Positions 35,375-45,100 of a stretch of 64,000 bases of DNA are shown here, one piece after another. Source of the DNA: CAYJFQ01 sp964369955 (GTDB lineage: Bacteria; Bacillota_I; Bacilli_A; Erysipelotrichales; Erysipelotrichaceae). Both the position numbers and the translations under genes were made by a program. Numbering within the stretch: the first letter of the stretch is position 1; each line of letters opens with the position of its first letter. The notes under the pieces are model-generated. The model had not been told where the DNA came from. It searched no databases and saw only the letters and a program-made list of their open reading frames with translations. The stretch covers positions 14,276-78,275 of the forward strand of contig CAYJFQ010000007.1 of the NCBI GenBank assembly GCA_964369955.1, given 5' to 3'.

Positions 35375-35745
35375 TACCCAATAACGATGTCATAGCCATC
35401 ATCCCCCACTATTTGAATAGTCACCTTATTTGGCAAACAGATAATTGATTGCCCAACGTTTTTAATCTTTCCAGCATTCAAACATAGTTTATCAGGGCAA
35501 TCAGTTTCACTAATAAAAATATGACCTTTACCATCAAAAGTTATAACTACCCCTTCATATTCAAAAATTTGACTTTCTTCGATTGAAAGGTCAACGTACT
35601 CTACTATCATCCCATCAACCATTATTTTTCCGTAATTTCCTTTTTGATTAAATATTAAAGGCCAAATTAAGTTGACTATAATGACTATCGATAGAATGAT
35701 AGCTATGATTAGATTGTCTCTCTTATTGTGTTGTTTCTTTTTCAT
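35374..35745 (-). CDS. EetA-like NusG domain II membrane protein
   Basis: The 123-residue protein has a single N-terminal membrane anchor (about 11-32) and an external NusG-II domain. The hallmark ETDCPDKLCLNAGKI (Cys83, Cys88) and SIICLPNKV (Cys103) are present. It is associated with EetB and ApbE in flavin-based extracellular electron transfer loci. Its exact activity is not established. It overlaps the end of rqcP by 23 bp. Confidence 0.85.
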   Translation of the reverse strand: MKKKQHNKRDNLIIAIILSIVIIVNLIWPLIFNQKGNYGKIMVDGMIVEYVDLSIEESQIFEYEGVVITFDGKGHIFISETDCPDKLCLNAGKIKNVGQSIICLPNKVTIQIVGDDGYDIVIG

Positions 35746-35992
35746 ATTTGATTGTTTCTACGATATCATACATCAACTCTTGAGTTTTTCCTTTAGGCAT
35801 AGCTGTGCTTAAAACCCTAACTCTCATCAAACGGTTTCCAAAAGTTATAGAAATTATATCTTCCAATTTGACTTCATAAGAAGGCTTAATTACCTTGTCA
35901 TTAACTTGAACCCTACCATCTTTAATTAGTTGGTTGGCAACTGTTCTTCTTTTTAAGATCATTGTGGTCTTTAAAAATTTATCAATTCTCAT
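35723..35992 (-). CDS. rqcP: S4-domain ribosome quality-control protein RqcP (YabO/Hsp15 family)
   Basis: The 89-residue protein is essentially an S4 RNA-binding domain: MRIDKFLKTTMILKRRTVAN, then LIKDGRVQVND. RqcP binds stalled 50S subunits with RqcH and helps add Ala tails. Its position directly after mfd matches Bacilli. It starts on the mfd stop (1-bp overlap). The tail (PKGKTQELMYDIVE) is typical of the YabO branch. Confidence 0.9.
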   Translation of the reverse strand: MRIDKFLKTTMILKRRTVANQLIKDGRVQVNDKVIKPSYEVKLEDIISITFGNRLMRVRVLSTAMPKGKTQELMYDIVETIKYEKETTQ

Positions 35993-38900
35993 TAGATGCT
36001 CCTTAAAACCTTAATGCTGGCAGCTAGCCAGTCAATATTTGTAGGTATTACAATTACAATTTTCTTGTTAATGAATTTTAAGCGAATATCTCTACTTATT
36101 TCATTAACTAAGCTAAATAACTTAACTCCATCAACACCGTCACTAAACTTTGCACTGATTGTTATTTCACAGACATCTCTAATTTGTTTAAAGTTGTCAA
36201 TTTTTTCTTCATTTAATAATAACTCAAGCTTCTTTTTTTCAAACAATAGATTAACTGCTTTTGGAAGTTTTCCATATAGATCACATGTGCTTTCAATCAA
36301 GGAATGCAAATCTTCTAATTTGGATATTTTTTCTAGCTTTTGATATAGTTCTAATTTCTGAAGATCATAATCAGTAAACTTATTAGGGATATAACTATCA
36401 ACATTCTTAATATTTACTTTTTCTGTTGTTTCTTCTTCAATATAAGTTCCGCGCTTTTTGGCAATTGCTTGATTTAGAATTTCTAGATATAAATCTATCC
36501 CAACAGTATTGATAAAGCCGGATTGATTGGGTCCCAATAAATCTCCAGCTCCTCTAATAGTTAAATCACGCATTGCAATCTTATAACCGCTACCTAATTT
36601 TGCGAAATCTTTAATGGCTTTTAGACGTTTGCTTGCGACTTCGCTTAATTGTTTGCCAGGGGAGTACATCAAATATGCGTAAGCAAGTGTATAGCTACGA
36701 CCAACCCTTCCTTTTATTTGGTATAGTTGTGACAAACCAAATCTATCCGCTTGATCAATAATAATTGTATTAGCATTTGGGATATCAATGCCTGTCTCAA
36801 TGATTGTTGTACATAATAATACATCATATTCTTTGTTGATAAAGCTTAACATAACATCTTCTATCTCATCTTTATCCATTCTTCCATGAGCTACAGCCAC
36901 TCTAACATGAGGACTCATTTTTTGGATTTTGGCTGATACTCCATAGATAGTATCAATATTATTATGAAGGTAAAAAACCTGTCCTTTACGAGCTAATTCT
37001 CGATTAATTACTTCTTTGATAACTGAATCGTTCTTTTCTATTACATAGGTTTGAACATTTAGTCTATTTAATGGCGGAGTGTTTAATTGAGATAGAGACC
37101 TGATTCCAATTAATGACATTTGAAGAGTTCTAGGGATTGGGGTTGCGCTTAAAGAAAGAACATCAATGCTATTTTTAAGTTCTTTGATTTTTTCCTTATG
37201 AACTACTCCAAAGCGTTGTTCTTCATCGATAATTAATAGTCCTAAGTCCAAATACTTAATATCCTTACTTAAAATACGATGTGTTCCAATTAATATATCG
37301 ATAGTGCCGTTTCTTAACTCATCAATTATTAGTTTCGCATTTCGATCACTTACAAAACGATTTAAAACAGCTACCCTAACTGGATAATTTTCTAAACGCT
37401 TAATAAAAGTACGATAATGTTGGTCAGATAGAATGGTTGTTGGACATAGATAAGCTACTTGTTTTTTATCGATTACTGCTTTAAAAGCAGCCCTCAACGC
37501 TACTTCTGTTTTTCCAAATCCAACATCTCCACAAAGTAAGCGGTCCATTGGTTTTAAAGATTCCATATCTTCTTTTATTTCATCAATAGCGGTTTCTTGG
37601 TCTTTTGTTAGTTGGTAATCAAATTCATCTTCGAAATTCTTTTGAAGTTCACTATCTTTAGAGAAAGCGAAGCCAATCTTTTCTTGACGATTGACATATA
37701 AATCAATTAGCTTTTCGGCAATATCTTCAACACTAGTCTCAATCTTTTGTTTAGCCTTTGCCCATTCTCCAGTTCCTAGTGAATTAAGCTTAACTCTAAT
37801 ACCTTCGCCACTAATAAATTTTCGCACTAATTTAAATTGATCTAAAGGAACGTATAGCATTGCATCATTGCGGTAAAGTATCTGCAAAAAGTCATAATGA
37901 ATACCTTGGACTTCTTTATTTACGATTCCTAAATATTGTCCAATTCCATGTTGAAAATGAACGACATAATCGTATTTGCTAAGTTCTTGGTAGTTTGAGA
38001 TTGTTTGAGCTTGGATGAATTTTTTTTCAAATCTACTAAATCTATTACTTTGATTATATAGTTCATTACTACTAATAAAAGTAGTGTTGCTACTAGTAAT
38101 ACTGAACCCCATAAATAGATCTGAAACTAATATATTAACATCATCTTTTATTTGGTCTTGATCAGAAAGGATTGTATATTGAATTTCTTGCTTAATAAAT
38201 ACATCTATTAATTCATTTAATTTTTGAGAATTTATGACAAAAACCACTTTCTCAAATTGGGTTATAACTTCTCTTATTTTAACTTCTAAACGATTAATAG
38301 GAATCGCAATATCAACAACATCATTAACAACACTATTATCATTATAGAAGTCTTTTACATCTAGCTGTGGATAGTTGTGAAATGTTTTATCCCATTGGTG
38401 GGTTAAAGAGAATAGAAGTAAAGCTTTGTTGTCTTGGTGGAGTTCCTGAATATATTGGATTTGCTCACCAATAATATGTTGGTACTTATTATGTAATTCT
38501 TGGTAATTAGAAACCACTACTAATTGTGGTTTAAAATAATCCACAATTGAGTCATTTTCTAAGAATAGACGATAACGATAAAGATGATTTTCTTTTTGAA
38601 AAGACCCAATTAAATCTAAGTCATTATTAATATTATCTATCAACTCTTGATTAGTTAAATTCTTTTGTTCAATGCTCTGATGAATTATCTTTAAGTCATC
38701 TATGGTAATGATATTATCATCAGCTGGCGTTATTTGAATAGAATCTATTACTTCAATTGTTCTTTGGTCATCACTTGAGAAATAGCGAATGCTTTCAATT
38801 TCATTATCAAAAAATTCAACTCTAATTGGGTTGTCTTGATTAGCTGGCCAAAAGTCTATAATGCTTCCTCTAAAACTGAAGACAAGTGGTAGTTCTACTT

Positions 38901-39381
38901 TACTTTGTAATGAGAAGCCCATTGTTAAGAGCTTGTTTTTGATTTCGTTTAAACTATATTCTTGGCCGGTAACAAGATTTAAACTTTGAGATTCGAAGAT
39001 TTCAACTTTTGGAAGATAACGAATTAGTGCGCCAACATGTGTAACAATTATTCTTGCCTCATCTTTCATTGCTGAAATTAAACTATCAATTCTTTGAGCT
39101 TTTAATTCTGGTGAGCTTGCGACTGCTTCTACTCTTAAAGATTCTTCGGCTCCATATAATAGGGCTTTATCTTCACCTACTAGATTAACAACTTGCTGAT
39201 AGATTAATTGAGCACTATACAAATCACTTTTAATTATTAATATCTTTTTTGGATCCGCATAAAAAGCTCCAGCGTAAACTAGAGCCTCTTGATTGATTGA
39301 GAGGTTGGCAATTGTTTTTCCTTGATTAAAGCGTTTAACTAAATCTGTTTGCTCAAGATTTTGTAAGATACAACTATTCAT
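35992..39381 (-). CDS. mfd: Transcription-repair coupling factor Mfd
   Basis: The 1129-residue protein displaces stalled RNA polymerase and recruits UvrA. It has a UvrB-like N-terminus (with FRGSIIDFWPA), an RNAP-interaction domain around 465-530 (DYVVHFQHGIGQYLGI), and superfamily-2 translocase motifs: LLCGDVGFGKTEVA, DEEQRFGV (motif II DEEQ), LSATPIPRTLQM and RVGRS. A C-terminal TRCF domain follows. It overlaps pth by 8 bp and rqcP by 1 bp, suggesting a pth-mfd-rqcP-(EetA-EetB-apbE) transcript. Confidence 0.97.
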   Translation of the reverse strand: MNSCILQNLEQTDLVKRFNQGKTIANLSINQEALVYAGAFYADPKKILIIKSDLYSAQLIYQQVVNLVGEDKALLYGAEESLRVEAVASSPELKAQRIDSLISAMKDEARIIVTHVGALIRYLPKVEIFESQSLNLVTGQEYSLNEIKNKLLTMGFSLQSKVELPLVFSFRGSIIDFWPANQDNPIRVEFFDNEIESIRYFSSDDQRTIEVIDSIQITPADDNIITIDDLKIIHQSIEQKNLTNQELIDNINNDLDLIGSFQKENHLYRYRLFLENDSIVDYFKPQLVVVSNYQELHNKYQHIIGEQIQYIQELHQDNKALLLFSLTHQWDKTFHNYPQLDVKDFYNDNSVVNDVVDIAIPINRLEVKIREVITQFEKVVFVINSQKLNELIDVFIKQEIQYTILSDQDQIKDDVNILVSDLFMGFSITSSNTTFISSNELYNQSNRFSRFEKKFIQAQTISNYQELSKYDYVVHFQHGIGQYLGIVNKEVQGIHYDFLQILYRNDAMLYVPLDQFKLVRKFISGEGIRVKLNSLGTGEWAKAKQKIETSVEDIAEKLIDLYVNRQEKIGFAFSKDSELQKNFEDEFDYQLTKDQETAIDEIKEDMESLKPMDRLLCGDVGFGKTEVALRAAFKAVIDKKQVAYLCPTTILSDQHYRTFIKRLENYPVRVAVLNRFVSDRNAKLIIDELRNGTIDILIGTHRILSKDIKYLDLGLLIIDEEQRFGVVHKEKIKELKNSIDVLSLSATPIPRTLQMSLIGIRSLSQLNTPPLNRLNVQTYVIEKNDSVIKEVINRELARKGQVFYLHNNIDTIYGVSAKIQKMSPHVRVAVAHGRMDKDEIEDVMLSFINKEYDVLLCTTIIETGIDIPNANTIIIDQADRFGLSQLYQIKGRVGRSYTLAYAYLMYSPGKQLSEVASKRLKAIKDFAKLGSGYKIAMRDLTIRGAGDLLGPNQSGFINTVGIDLYLEILNQAIAKKRGTYIEEETTEKVNIKNVDSYIPNKFTDYDLQKLELYQKLEKISKLEDLHSLIESTCDLYGKLPKAVNLLFEKKKLELLLNEEKIDNFKQIRDVCEITISAKFSDGVDGVKLFSLVNEISRDIRLKFINKKIVIVIPTNIDWLAASIKVLRSI

Positions 39382-39937
39382 TTTTATTATATTTATTCAT
39401 TGCGGTATTAAAATCATGATCTAAAAACTCAATAACCGCATCCTTAGCTCTTGTTAATGCACTACTTAAATCTTCTTGTTGCTCACTACTTGGTTTACCC
39501 AGTACATAGTCTGCGCGTGGAATCATTTGATTATTATCAATCCCAATTCTTATTCGCTTATATTCTTTGGTTCCGAGATGTTGGTTTAAACTTTTAAGGC
39601 CATTGTGCCCACCATCATTACCTTTTTCACGAAGGCGAATCTTTCCACAAGGCAAGTCTAAATCATCATAGATAATTACTAAATTCTCAAGATCAATATT
39701 ATAATATCTCATTAACTGATTGACTGCTTCTCCTGAATTATTCATAAAAGTTTGTGGCTTTACAAGAATAAATTTCTTACCCAAACGATTGACGATTGTA
39801 TAATCTGCTTTAAATTTTTTTTCATTTAATTCAACATTAAATTCATTTAATAATAAATCAATAACCATAAAACCCATATTATGGCGAGTCTTCAGGTATG
39901 TTCTCCCTGGATTTCCTAAACCTACTATAATTTTCAT
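39374..39937 (-). CDS. pth: Peptidyl-tRNA hydrolase
   Basis: From the ATG at 39937 the product is about 187 residues and starts MKIIVGLGNPGRTYLKTRHN with the catalytic His in RHNMGF; QTFMNNSGEAV and IIYDDLDLPCG are also present. It recycles peptidyl-tRNA. There is no Shine-Dalgarno before the ATG; instead a TATAAT ends 6 nt upstream, so the mRNA may be leaderless. An upstream in-frame codon (39952) would lie within that promoter and was rejected. Confidence 0.95.
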   Translation of the reverse strand: MKIIVGLGNPGRTYLKTRHNMGFMVIDLLLNEFNVELNEKKFKADYTIVNRLGKKFILVKPQTFMNNSGEAVNQLMRYYNIDLENLVIIYDDLDLPCGKIRLREKGNDGGHNGLKSLNQHLGTKEYKRIRIGIDNNQMIPRADYVLGKPSSEQQEDLSSALTRAKDAVIEFLDHDFNTAMNKYNKNE

Positions 39938-39943
39938 ATAACT

Positions 39944-39973
39944 ATTATACATTATCTACTGCTTATTTGTGAA
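39944..39973 (-). promoter_or_regulatory. Promoter for a probably leaderless pth mRNA
   Basis: TTCACA (39973-39968) and a perfect TATAAT (39949-39944) with an 18-bp spacer; the hexamer is 6 nt from the pth ATG, so transcription should start at or near the A of the start codon. Confidence 0.65.
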
Positions 39974-39988
39974 ACAAACAATTTGGCA

Positions 39989-40020
39989 TAAAAAAACTCA
40001 TAAAACTAATTATGAGTTTT
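39989..40020 (-). terminator. Intrinsic terminator after jag
   Basis: AAAACTCA/TGAGTTTT hairpin followed on the minus strand by seven T residues, right after the jag stop and before the pth promoter. Confidence 0.85.
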
Positions 40021-40026
40021 CAAATA

Positions 40027-40641
40027 TTATTTTTTATTAGGTGTGTAGACAACTTTTAAATAACGTTGATTGCCTTCACCTTCTGAAATTGTTTGAATGT
40101 TCTTCATTTCACTTAGATATTGGTGAATAACTTTTCTTTCATCATTAGGCATTGGGTTTAAAGTAGCAGAGACTTTTGATTTTTGAACACTAATAGCTAC
40201 CCTTTTTGCGATAGCTTTTACTTTTTCATAACGATCTACTTTATAATTGTTAATGTCAATCATTACATAGAATCTTCTTTTGAATTTCGCATTAGCAGCT
40301 GCACGTACAACTGTATTTAAAGCTTGTAAAGTAGTTCCATTTTTACCAATTAACATTGCGTTGTTTTCTGCATTCAATTTAATGTTGAATGCATCATTAC
40401 GACGATTGATAGAAATCTCAACATCTGTTTCTAATCCTTTGAAGAAATTTTCTAGGTAGCCATTAATAAAGTCTGCAACATCAGTAAGGGCATATACTTC
40501 CGCTATTACTTGCTTGCCAATTCCTAAGATTCCAGCCTTTTCTTCGATAATGTAATAAGTTAAACTTTCAACATCACAGTCTTTTTCTTTTGCGACATTA
40601 TTTAAAATTTCGTCTAAAGTTTTGCCTTCATACTTTCTCAT
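40027..40641 (-). CDS. jag: RNA-binding protein Jag/KhpB
   Basis: From the ATG at 40641 (GGAG 11 nt upstream) the product is about 204 residues: a Jag_N domain (MRKYEGKTLDEILNNVA), a KH-II domain with GKNGTTLQALNTVV and a C-terminal R3H domain (NPMPNDERKVIHQYLS). KhpB binds RNA with KhpA and influences wall growth and division. It overlaps yidC by 14 bp, the usual yidC-jag pairing. Confidence 0.93.
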   Translation of the reverse strand: MRKYEGKTLDEILNNVAKEKDCDVESLTYYIIEEKAGILGIGKQVIAEVYALTDVADFINGYLENFFKGLETDVEISINRRNDAFNIKLNAENNAMLIGKNGTTLQALNTVVRAAANAKFKRRFYVMIDINNYKVDRYEKVKAIAKRVAISVQKSKVSATLNPMPNDERKVIHQYLSEMKNIQTISEGEGNQRYLKVVYTPNKK

Positions 40642-41512
40642 TGTCGATATATCTCCATTGAATATAAATTGTTTTAATGGCCATAACAATTGAAGAAATT
40701 AACCAATATAATGACATTGCACTTGACATATTTAATGCGATAAAACCAATAAATACTGGCATTACAAGTGCCATTGTATTCATTGTTGAATCTGTTGAAT
40801 TACTTTCAGTTTTTCTACCAGCTCTTTTTTGTTTTCTTTTTGAGAAATAGGTAGGCAACTTCATTGATAAGAATTGAGCTAACATCATCAACACTAAGAT
40901 AACAGGTAGGATATAAAACCCGTCCTCAAAACCTTGAAGTGGTGACATAATTAATGGTGCACCAAATATTTCTCCATTTACAACCGCCTCAGCTCTTTGT
41001 GCCGCATTATACATTGCCAAGATTATTGGTAATTGCAAGAATGGGGTAACCAATGAGCCAAATGGATTAATACTATGTTTTGCATAAAGATCTTGCATCT
41101 CTTTTGCTTGCTTCATTTGTGATTGTTGATCTTTTTTATCTTTATACTTTTCTTGAATTCTCTTTAACTCAGGATTTAACATTTGCATCTTTTGAGATGA
41201 TACTGTTGATTTGATTGAGAATCCGAAAGTTAAGGCATTAATACCAACTGTCGCAATGACAATTGCTAATGAAACGCCAACATATGGTGTTAACCAGTTA
41301 ATAATTTGTGATAAAGGCCATACGAAGAACGCCTCAAACCAACCTTCATTAGAAATCATATAATTAAATGTTGTTTCTAATGTAATAATTTTCTCCGGTA
41401 ATATTTGTCCATTGTCGCCGATGATTGATTCAGTGCAGCCTGTAGCTAAAAATAATGTTACTAATGCAACGACAATTAACAAAGTTTTTTTGTTTGTTAA
41501 TATTTTTTTCAT
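40628..41512 (-). CDS. yidC: Membrane protein insertase YidC (SpoIIIJ type)
   Basis: The 294-residue lipoprotein (lipobox FLATGC, Cys26) has the short Gram-positive YidC form without the large periplasmic domain, five membrane segments, a cytoplasmic loop with ELKRIQEKYKDKKDQQ, and PFGSLVTPFLQLPIILAMYN. It inserts membrane proteins with or without SecYEG. It lies in the rpmH-rnpA-yidC-jag cluster. Confidence 0.96.
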   Translation of the reverse strand: MKKILTNKKTLLIVVALVTLFLATGCTESIIGDNGQILPEKIITLETTFNYMISNEGWFEAFFVWPLSQIINWLTPYVGVSLAIVIATVGINALTFGFSIKSTVSSQKMQMLNPELKRIQEKYKDKKDQQSQMKQAKEMQDLYAKHSINPFGSLVTPFLQLPIILAMYNAAQRAEAVVNGEIFGAPLIMSPLQGFEDGFYILPVILVLMMLAQFLSMKLPTYFSKRKQKRAGRKTESNSTDSTMNTMALVMPVFIGFIALNMSSAMSLYWLISSIVMAIKTIYIQWRYIDNEKV

Positions 41513-41539
41513 TTATTCTACTCCTTAGATAGTTCCAAC

Positions 41540-41866
41540 TTATATTTTAACTTGTTTATAACATTTTTCCAAGTGTTTTCTATTTTCCTCAAAACTAATG
41601 GAACTAAATTTCTCTCTAATAATGATAATAGTGTCAAATTCTTCACTAAATGTGAAAATTTCATCAATAAGTTCTCGCAACTGTCTTTTTGCTTTATTTC
41701 TTTCAACAGCATTTCCCAACTTATTAGTTACTGTTATTCCGACACGAGGGTTTTGCTGTTTTTTTTCTCGATAGTAAAAAGCGATTCCTCCCTGGCTGAT
41801 GAATCTTCTTTTTTTAATTATTTCAGTAAATTCTTCTTTTTTAAGAATTGTATTTATTTTTTTCAT
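41540..41866 (-). CDS. rnpA: Ribonuclease P protein component
   Basis: From the ATG at 41866 the product is 108 residues with the RNase P signature NAVERNKAKRQLRELI (RNR motif), VGITVTNKLG and a basic surface. It helps RNase P RNA mature tRNA 5' ends. The frame extends upstream to 41929 inside rpmH, but the extension is encoded by antisense-frame rpmH sequence and is not expected in rnpA. The only ribosome-binding match, GGTGA, is 14 nt away and lies inside a hairpin. Confidence 0.93.
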   Translation of the reverse strand: MKKINTILKKEEFTEIIKKRRFISQGGIAFYYREKKQQNPRVGITVTNKLGNAVERNKAKRQLRELIDEIFTFSEEFDTIIIIREKFSSISFEENRKHLEKCYKQVKI

Positions 41867-41872
41867 GAATAC

Positions 41873-41897
41873 AAAAAAATCACCAAATTGGTGACTT
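41873..41897 (-). terminator. Terminator/attenuator between rpmH and rnpA that buries the rnpA ribosome-binding site
   Basis: TCACCAATTTGGTGA forms a hairpin followed on the minus strand by seven T residues, between the rpmH stop and the rnpA ATG. Its 3' arm contains GGTGA, the best rnpA Shine-Dalgarno candidate, so it may lower both transcription and translation of rnpA relative to rpmH. Confidence 0.7.
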
Positions 41898-42032
41898 TTA
41901 AGCAGATAATACCTTTCTTCCTCTAGCACGACGTCTAGCTAATACTTTACGTCCACCAACACTTTTCATTCTAGCTCTAAAGCCATGTACTTTTGAGTGT
42001 TTTCTTTTACTAGGTTGATACGTTCTTTTCAT
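41898..42032 (-). CDS. rpmH: Large-subunit ribosomal protein bL34
   Basis: This 44-residue ORF begins MKRTYQPSKRKHSKVHGFRA and ends RRRARGRKVLSA, an unmistakable bL34. GGAGG lies upstream of the ATG. It is the first gene of rpmH-rnpA-yidC-jag. The usual neighbour on the other side, divergent dnaA, is absent. Confidence 0.97.
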   Translation of the reverse strand: MKRTYQPSKRKHSKVHGFRARMKSVGGRKVLARRRARGRKVLSA

Positions 42033-42064
42033 TGTTAATACCTCCGATAAACAATTGCTTACTC

Positions 42065-42093
42065 ATTATAGAAAATCTATTGCTAAAAGTCAA
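42065..42093 (-). promoter_or_regulatory. Sigma-A promoter of rpmH
   Basis: TTGACT (42093-42088) and TATAAT (42070-42065) with a 17-bp spacer on the minus strand, about 33 bp from the rpmH ATG. Confidence 0.88.
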
Positions 42094-42118
42094 ATATTTT
42101 ATTTCTTATTTATAGAAA

Positions 42119-42153
42119 TAACTAGCATAAGTTAAGCAAATTTATGCTAGTTA
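42119..42153 (-). terminator. Hairpin after the surface protein gene
   Basis: AACTAGCATAA/TTATGCTAGTT hairpin, 11 bp, 20 bp after the surface-protein stop. The following U run is short (ATTTC), so it may be a weak terminator. Confidence 0.55.
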
Positions 42154-42172
42154 TTCATCTATCTCAGTTTAT

Positions 42173-45100
42173 TTACAATTCTTCATTGCGCTCTACATTA
42201 AGTAACTTTGCTACACTAATAATTTGTATTATTGCAATTACAGTGATTACACAACTTGGCAAGTCAATAAATATCATTTCCGCTGTAAAATCTTGGGTGA
42301 AAATTGTAATAATAATTGACAGAAGGATTAGAAGTGAAAGTAAGAGATTAAAAATCCTTCTTTTGATCATCGCAAATAATCCAGCTATTAGAGTAACTAA
42401 TCCTGAAATTACCGAAAGTAATGCCCAGCTATTTCCTTCTCCAGTTTCGATTACTACTTTATTTTCTGTCCAAACTGCAATTAATTCTAAATCGTTTTCT
42501 GGCATAACTATTTGATAAGGGTATGCTATCACTTCGCCAGTACTTGCGATTTTCCACCCTGAAAAAGTGTATCCTTCTTTTGTCATTATTGGAAGGTTAA
42601 TGATTTCACCGGCATTAAGATCTACAATATCATCAATTTCATAGTCTCCATTTGTTTCAAATGTAATTGTAAATTTGTCTTCCACTTCAATTTCAGTTTC
42701 ATCATCTTCATCTTGATTATTGTTGTCATCGCCAGGGTCAACTACCGTTTCTTTTAAAAGATAATATATCTTGAATACAGATTGCTCACTTGGGCTAACT
42801 AATGTTCTTAGTAAGTTGTTTGGATTATTTTTGTCAAATTCGTATCCTTTACTAGGTTTTGGTATAACGGTTATGACAGTATTTGCAAATTCTCCTTTTA
42901 CAACTTCAGTCCTACTTGGTTTGTTTGAATATGACCCATTAGGTAGTTGGTTATAATGTTCAATTATATATTCTGCATTTTTAGTGACATTAACAGTTAC
43001 TGTGTCAAATTTACTGTTATCAGCATTTGAAGTGGCTTTAACAGTAATAGTTGTTGCAGTTTCGTTAGGTGAAATATAGAGTACTCCATTTTCATCAATT
43101 CTAGTATCTGGGTGATAATCACCCTCTAATGTCCAAGTAACAGTTTGATCTACAGGGCCTGTATAAGTTAATTCAGCTTTAAACTCTTGAGTTTTTCCGA
43201 TATTCACTTCTGCATTTTCTGGTGTAATTTCAACTTCTTTAACTTCACCTTTTACCAAATGATAAGGATCTTCAAAAGTACCAGTATTGATTTTGCCATA
43301 TTCGCTGATATCTATAGCTACCAATGGTCTTACACCTGCTTTAGATGTATCAGGAATAGCGGCTGGGTCTATTTTAGCGTTGTATGCATAATTATATGTG
43401 TCGCCATAAGCTGCTGCAGTATATGCATCACGCAACCATTGATAACGTGAATAGTCACTCGCTCCAATCGGTACTATATCAGCATAATCTGTAACTTCAG
43501 TTAACAAATATGCTGTATTTGGAAATAATGTAGTGTTTCGAGAAAAAGCGTAGTTCATAATTGTGGTTTCAATATCCATATTTATAATATTATCTGCTCC
43601 AAATGTATTTACTGCAAAATCCTCTTGAAGCCATTTATTTAAATCGCTCGAATCAAAATCACTTGTTGGAATGCTATTTATTTGCAAATTAGCCATGGTG
43701 TATTCCGAAAGCAACACTGTTTTTCCTTCACTATCTTCTCCAAGTATTCTCCACAGTACTGGTTCTACCGTGAAATATCGAATATCTCCATAACCTAAAT
43801 CTAATGATTTAACTTTTTTCCCTTGTCCTTCAGCTTCTGCAATTATAGCAGCTATTTCTTCAGGTGTTCCGCTAAATGAATCAGTTAAGTATTTTTGTTG
43901 ATATTCTCCAAACTCTAAATACTCATGTTGTGTTCTGACATAATCCAAGTTATTTAAAATTGTTTGGTATAATACCCGACCGCTAGCGATAGATGTTTCA
44001 GTTACTTCGTTCGCCGCAACTTGCTGTTCTTGATTACTCCAGCTCCAACCATTATTTGCTCCTGTTGTACTTGGCATTTTAAAAGTCGCGTCTGTTTCCC
44101 AAGCAATTTTGCCATCAACCTCAACAAGATTGATTGGCTTGTTATGTAATACTTCTCTAGTTACATCTGTGCCATTAAATCTTAATTCCTTTTTATATGT
44201 AAGGCTTTTTGTGTTGTCTACAGACCCATTTACTAAAGGTTCTAGGTATGAATGAATTGTTGTATTTTCAAGTACAAATGTAGCATTTCCCTCACCACTT
44301 CGAACATAGAATGGTTTTCCTATTTGCTCATTTCCATATCTGTCGACAATTATAAAGTCTGTAGATTTAATCTGTACCCACTTTATATTTGACCCTGAAA
44401 TAAACTGTCCATCTAATTTTTTTAGTGTAGATGGGAATTGAACATTACTAACATTAGAGCTGCTGAAGTTACCTCTGTATATTTCCTCTACACCCTCTGG
44501 GACAATAAAATCAGTAGGAAAAATTGTGCCTCTTAGGGCATTAAATCCAATTACTTTTATATTATTTGGAATAGTGTCGTTTGTTATTTTTAGTGTAGTT
44601 CCGTAAAATACTTGACTACTTAATGTCGTAAATTTTTCGTTTTTTGGTAAAGTTAGAACACCATTTAAATCAGTGTCTTGAAAAGCATATGATCCAATAT
44701 GTTCAATACTATCAGGAAGTAATAAATCCCCTATTAAATCAACATATTGAAATGCTGAATCACCAATTCTAGTAATAACGGAATCAGTAGCAAACTCAAT
44801 ATCTCCAGTTATATTGTATTTTGGCGCAAAATTAATGCTAAATGCCCTGCTATCGATTTCAACAATATCTTTGCCATTTAACTGCTTCGGAAAGTATAAA
44901 TCAACTAGATATCTTTCCTCACTGTCTTTGACCATTGTTTCTAGATATACGGTATTGATTCCTGTTATCTTTACACCACCAGTAACAGAAGACACTGTAT
45001 AAAGTTCTTCATAGTTAATTGTGGAGCGATTTAATGTAGCAGAATTATTGTATAACTCACCTTCTGAATTTTTCGCAGAAACACTAATATCTATTGTGCC

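Noticed and set aside
41518..41929. Open frames on both strands across rnpA/rpmH, including an N-terminal rnpA extension to 41929
   Set aside because: The frames overlap highly conserved rnpA and rpmH. The extension is rpmH read in another frame and has no ribosome-binding site; overlapping rpmH/rnpA is known in Thermus but nothing here supports it.
42033..42172. Possible oriC beside rpmH
   Set aside because: No TTATCCACA-like DnaA-box cluster or AT-rich unwinding repeat was seen, and dnaA is absent.
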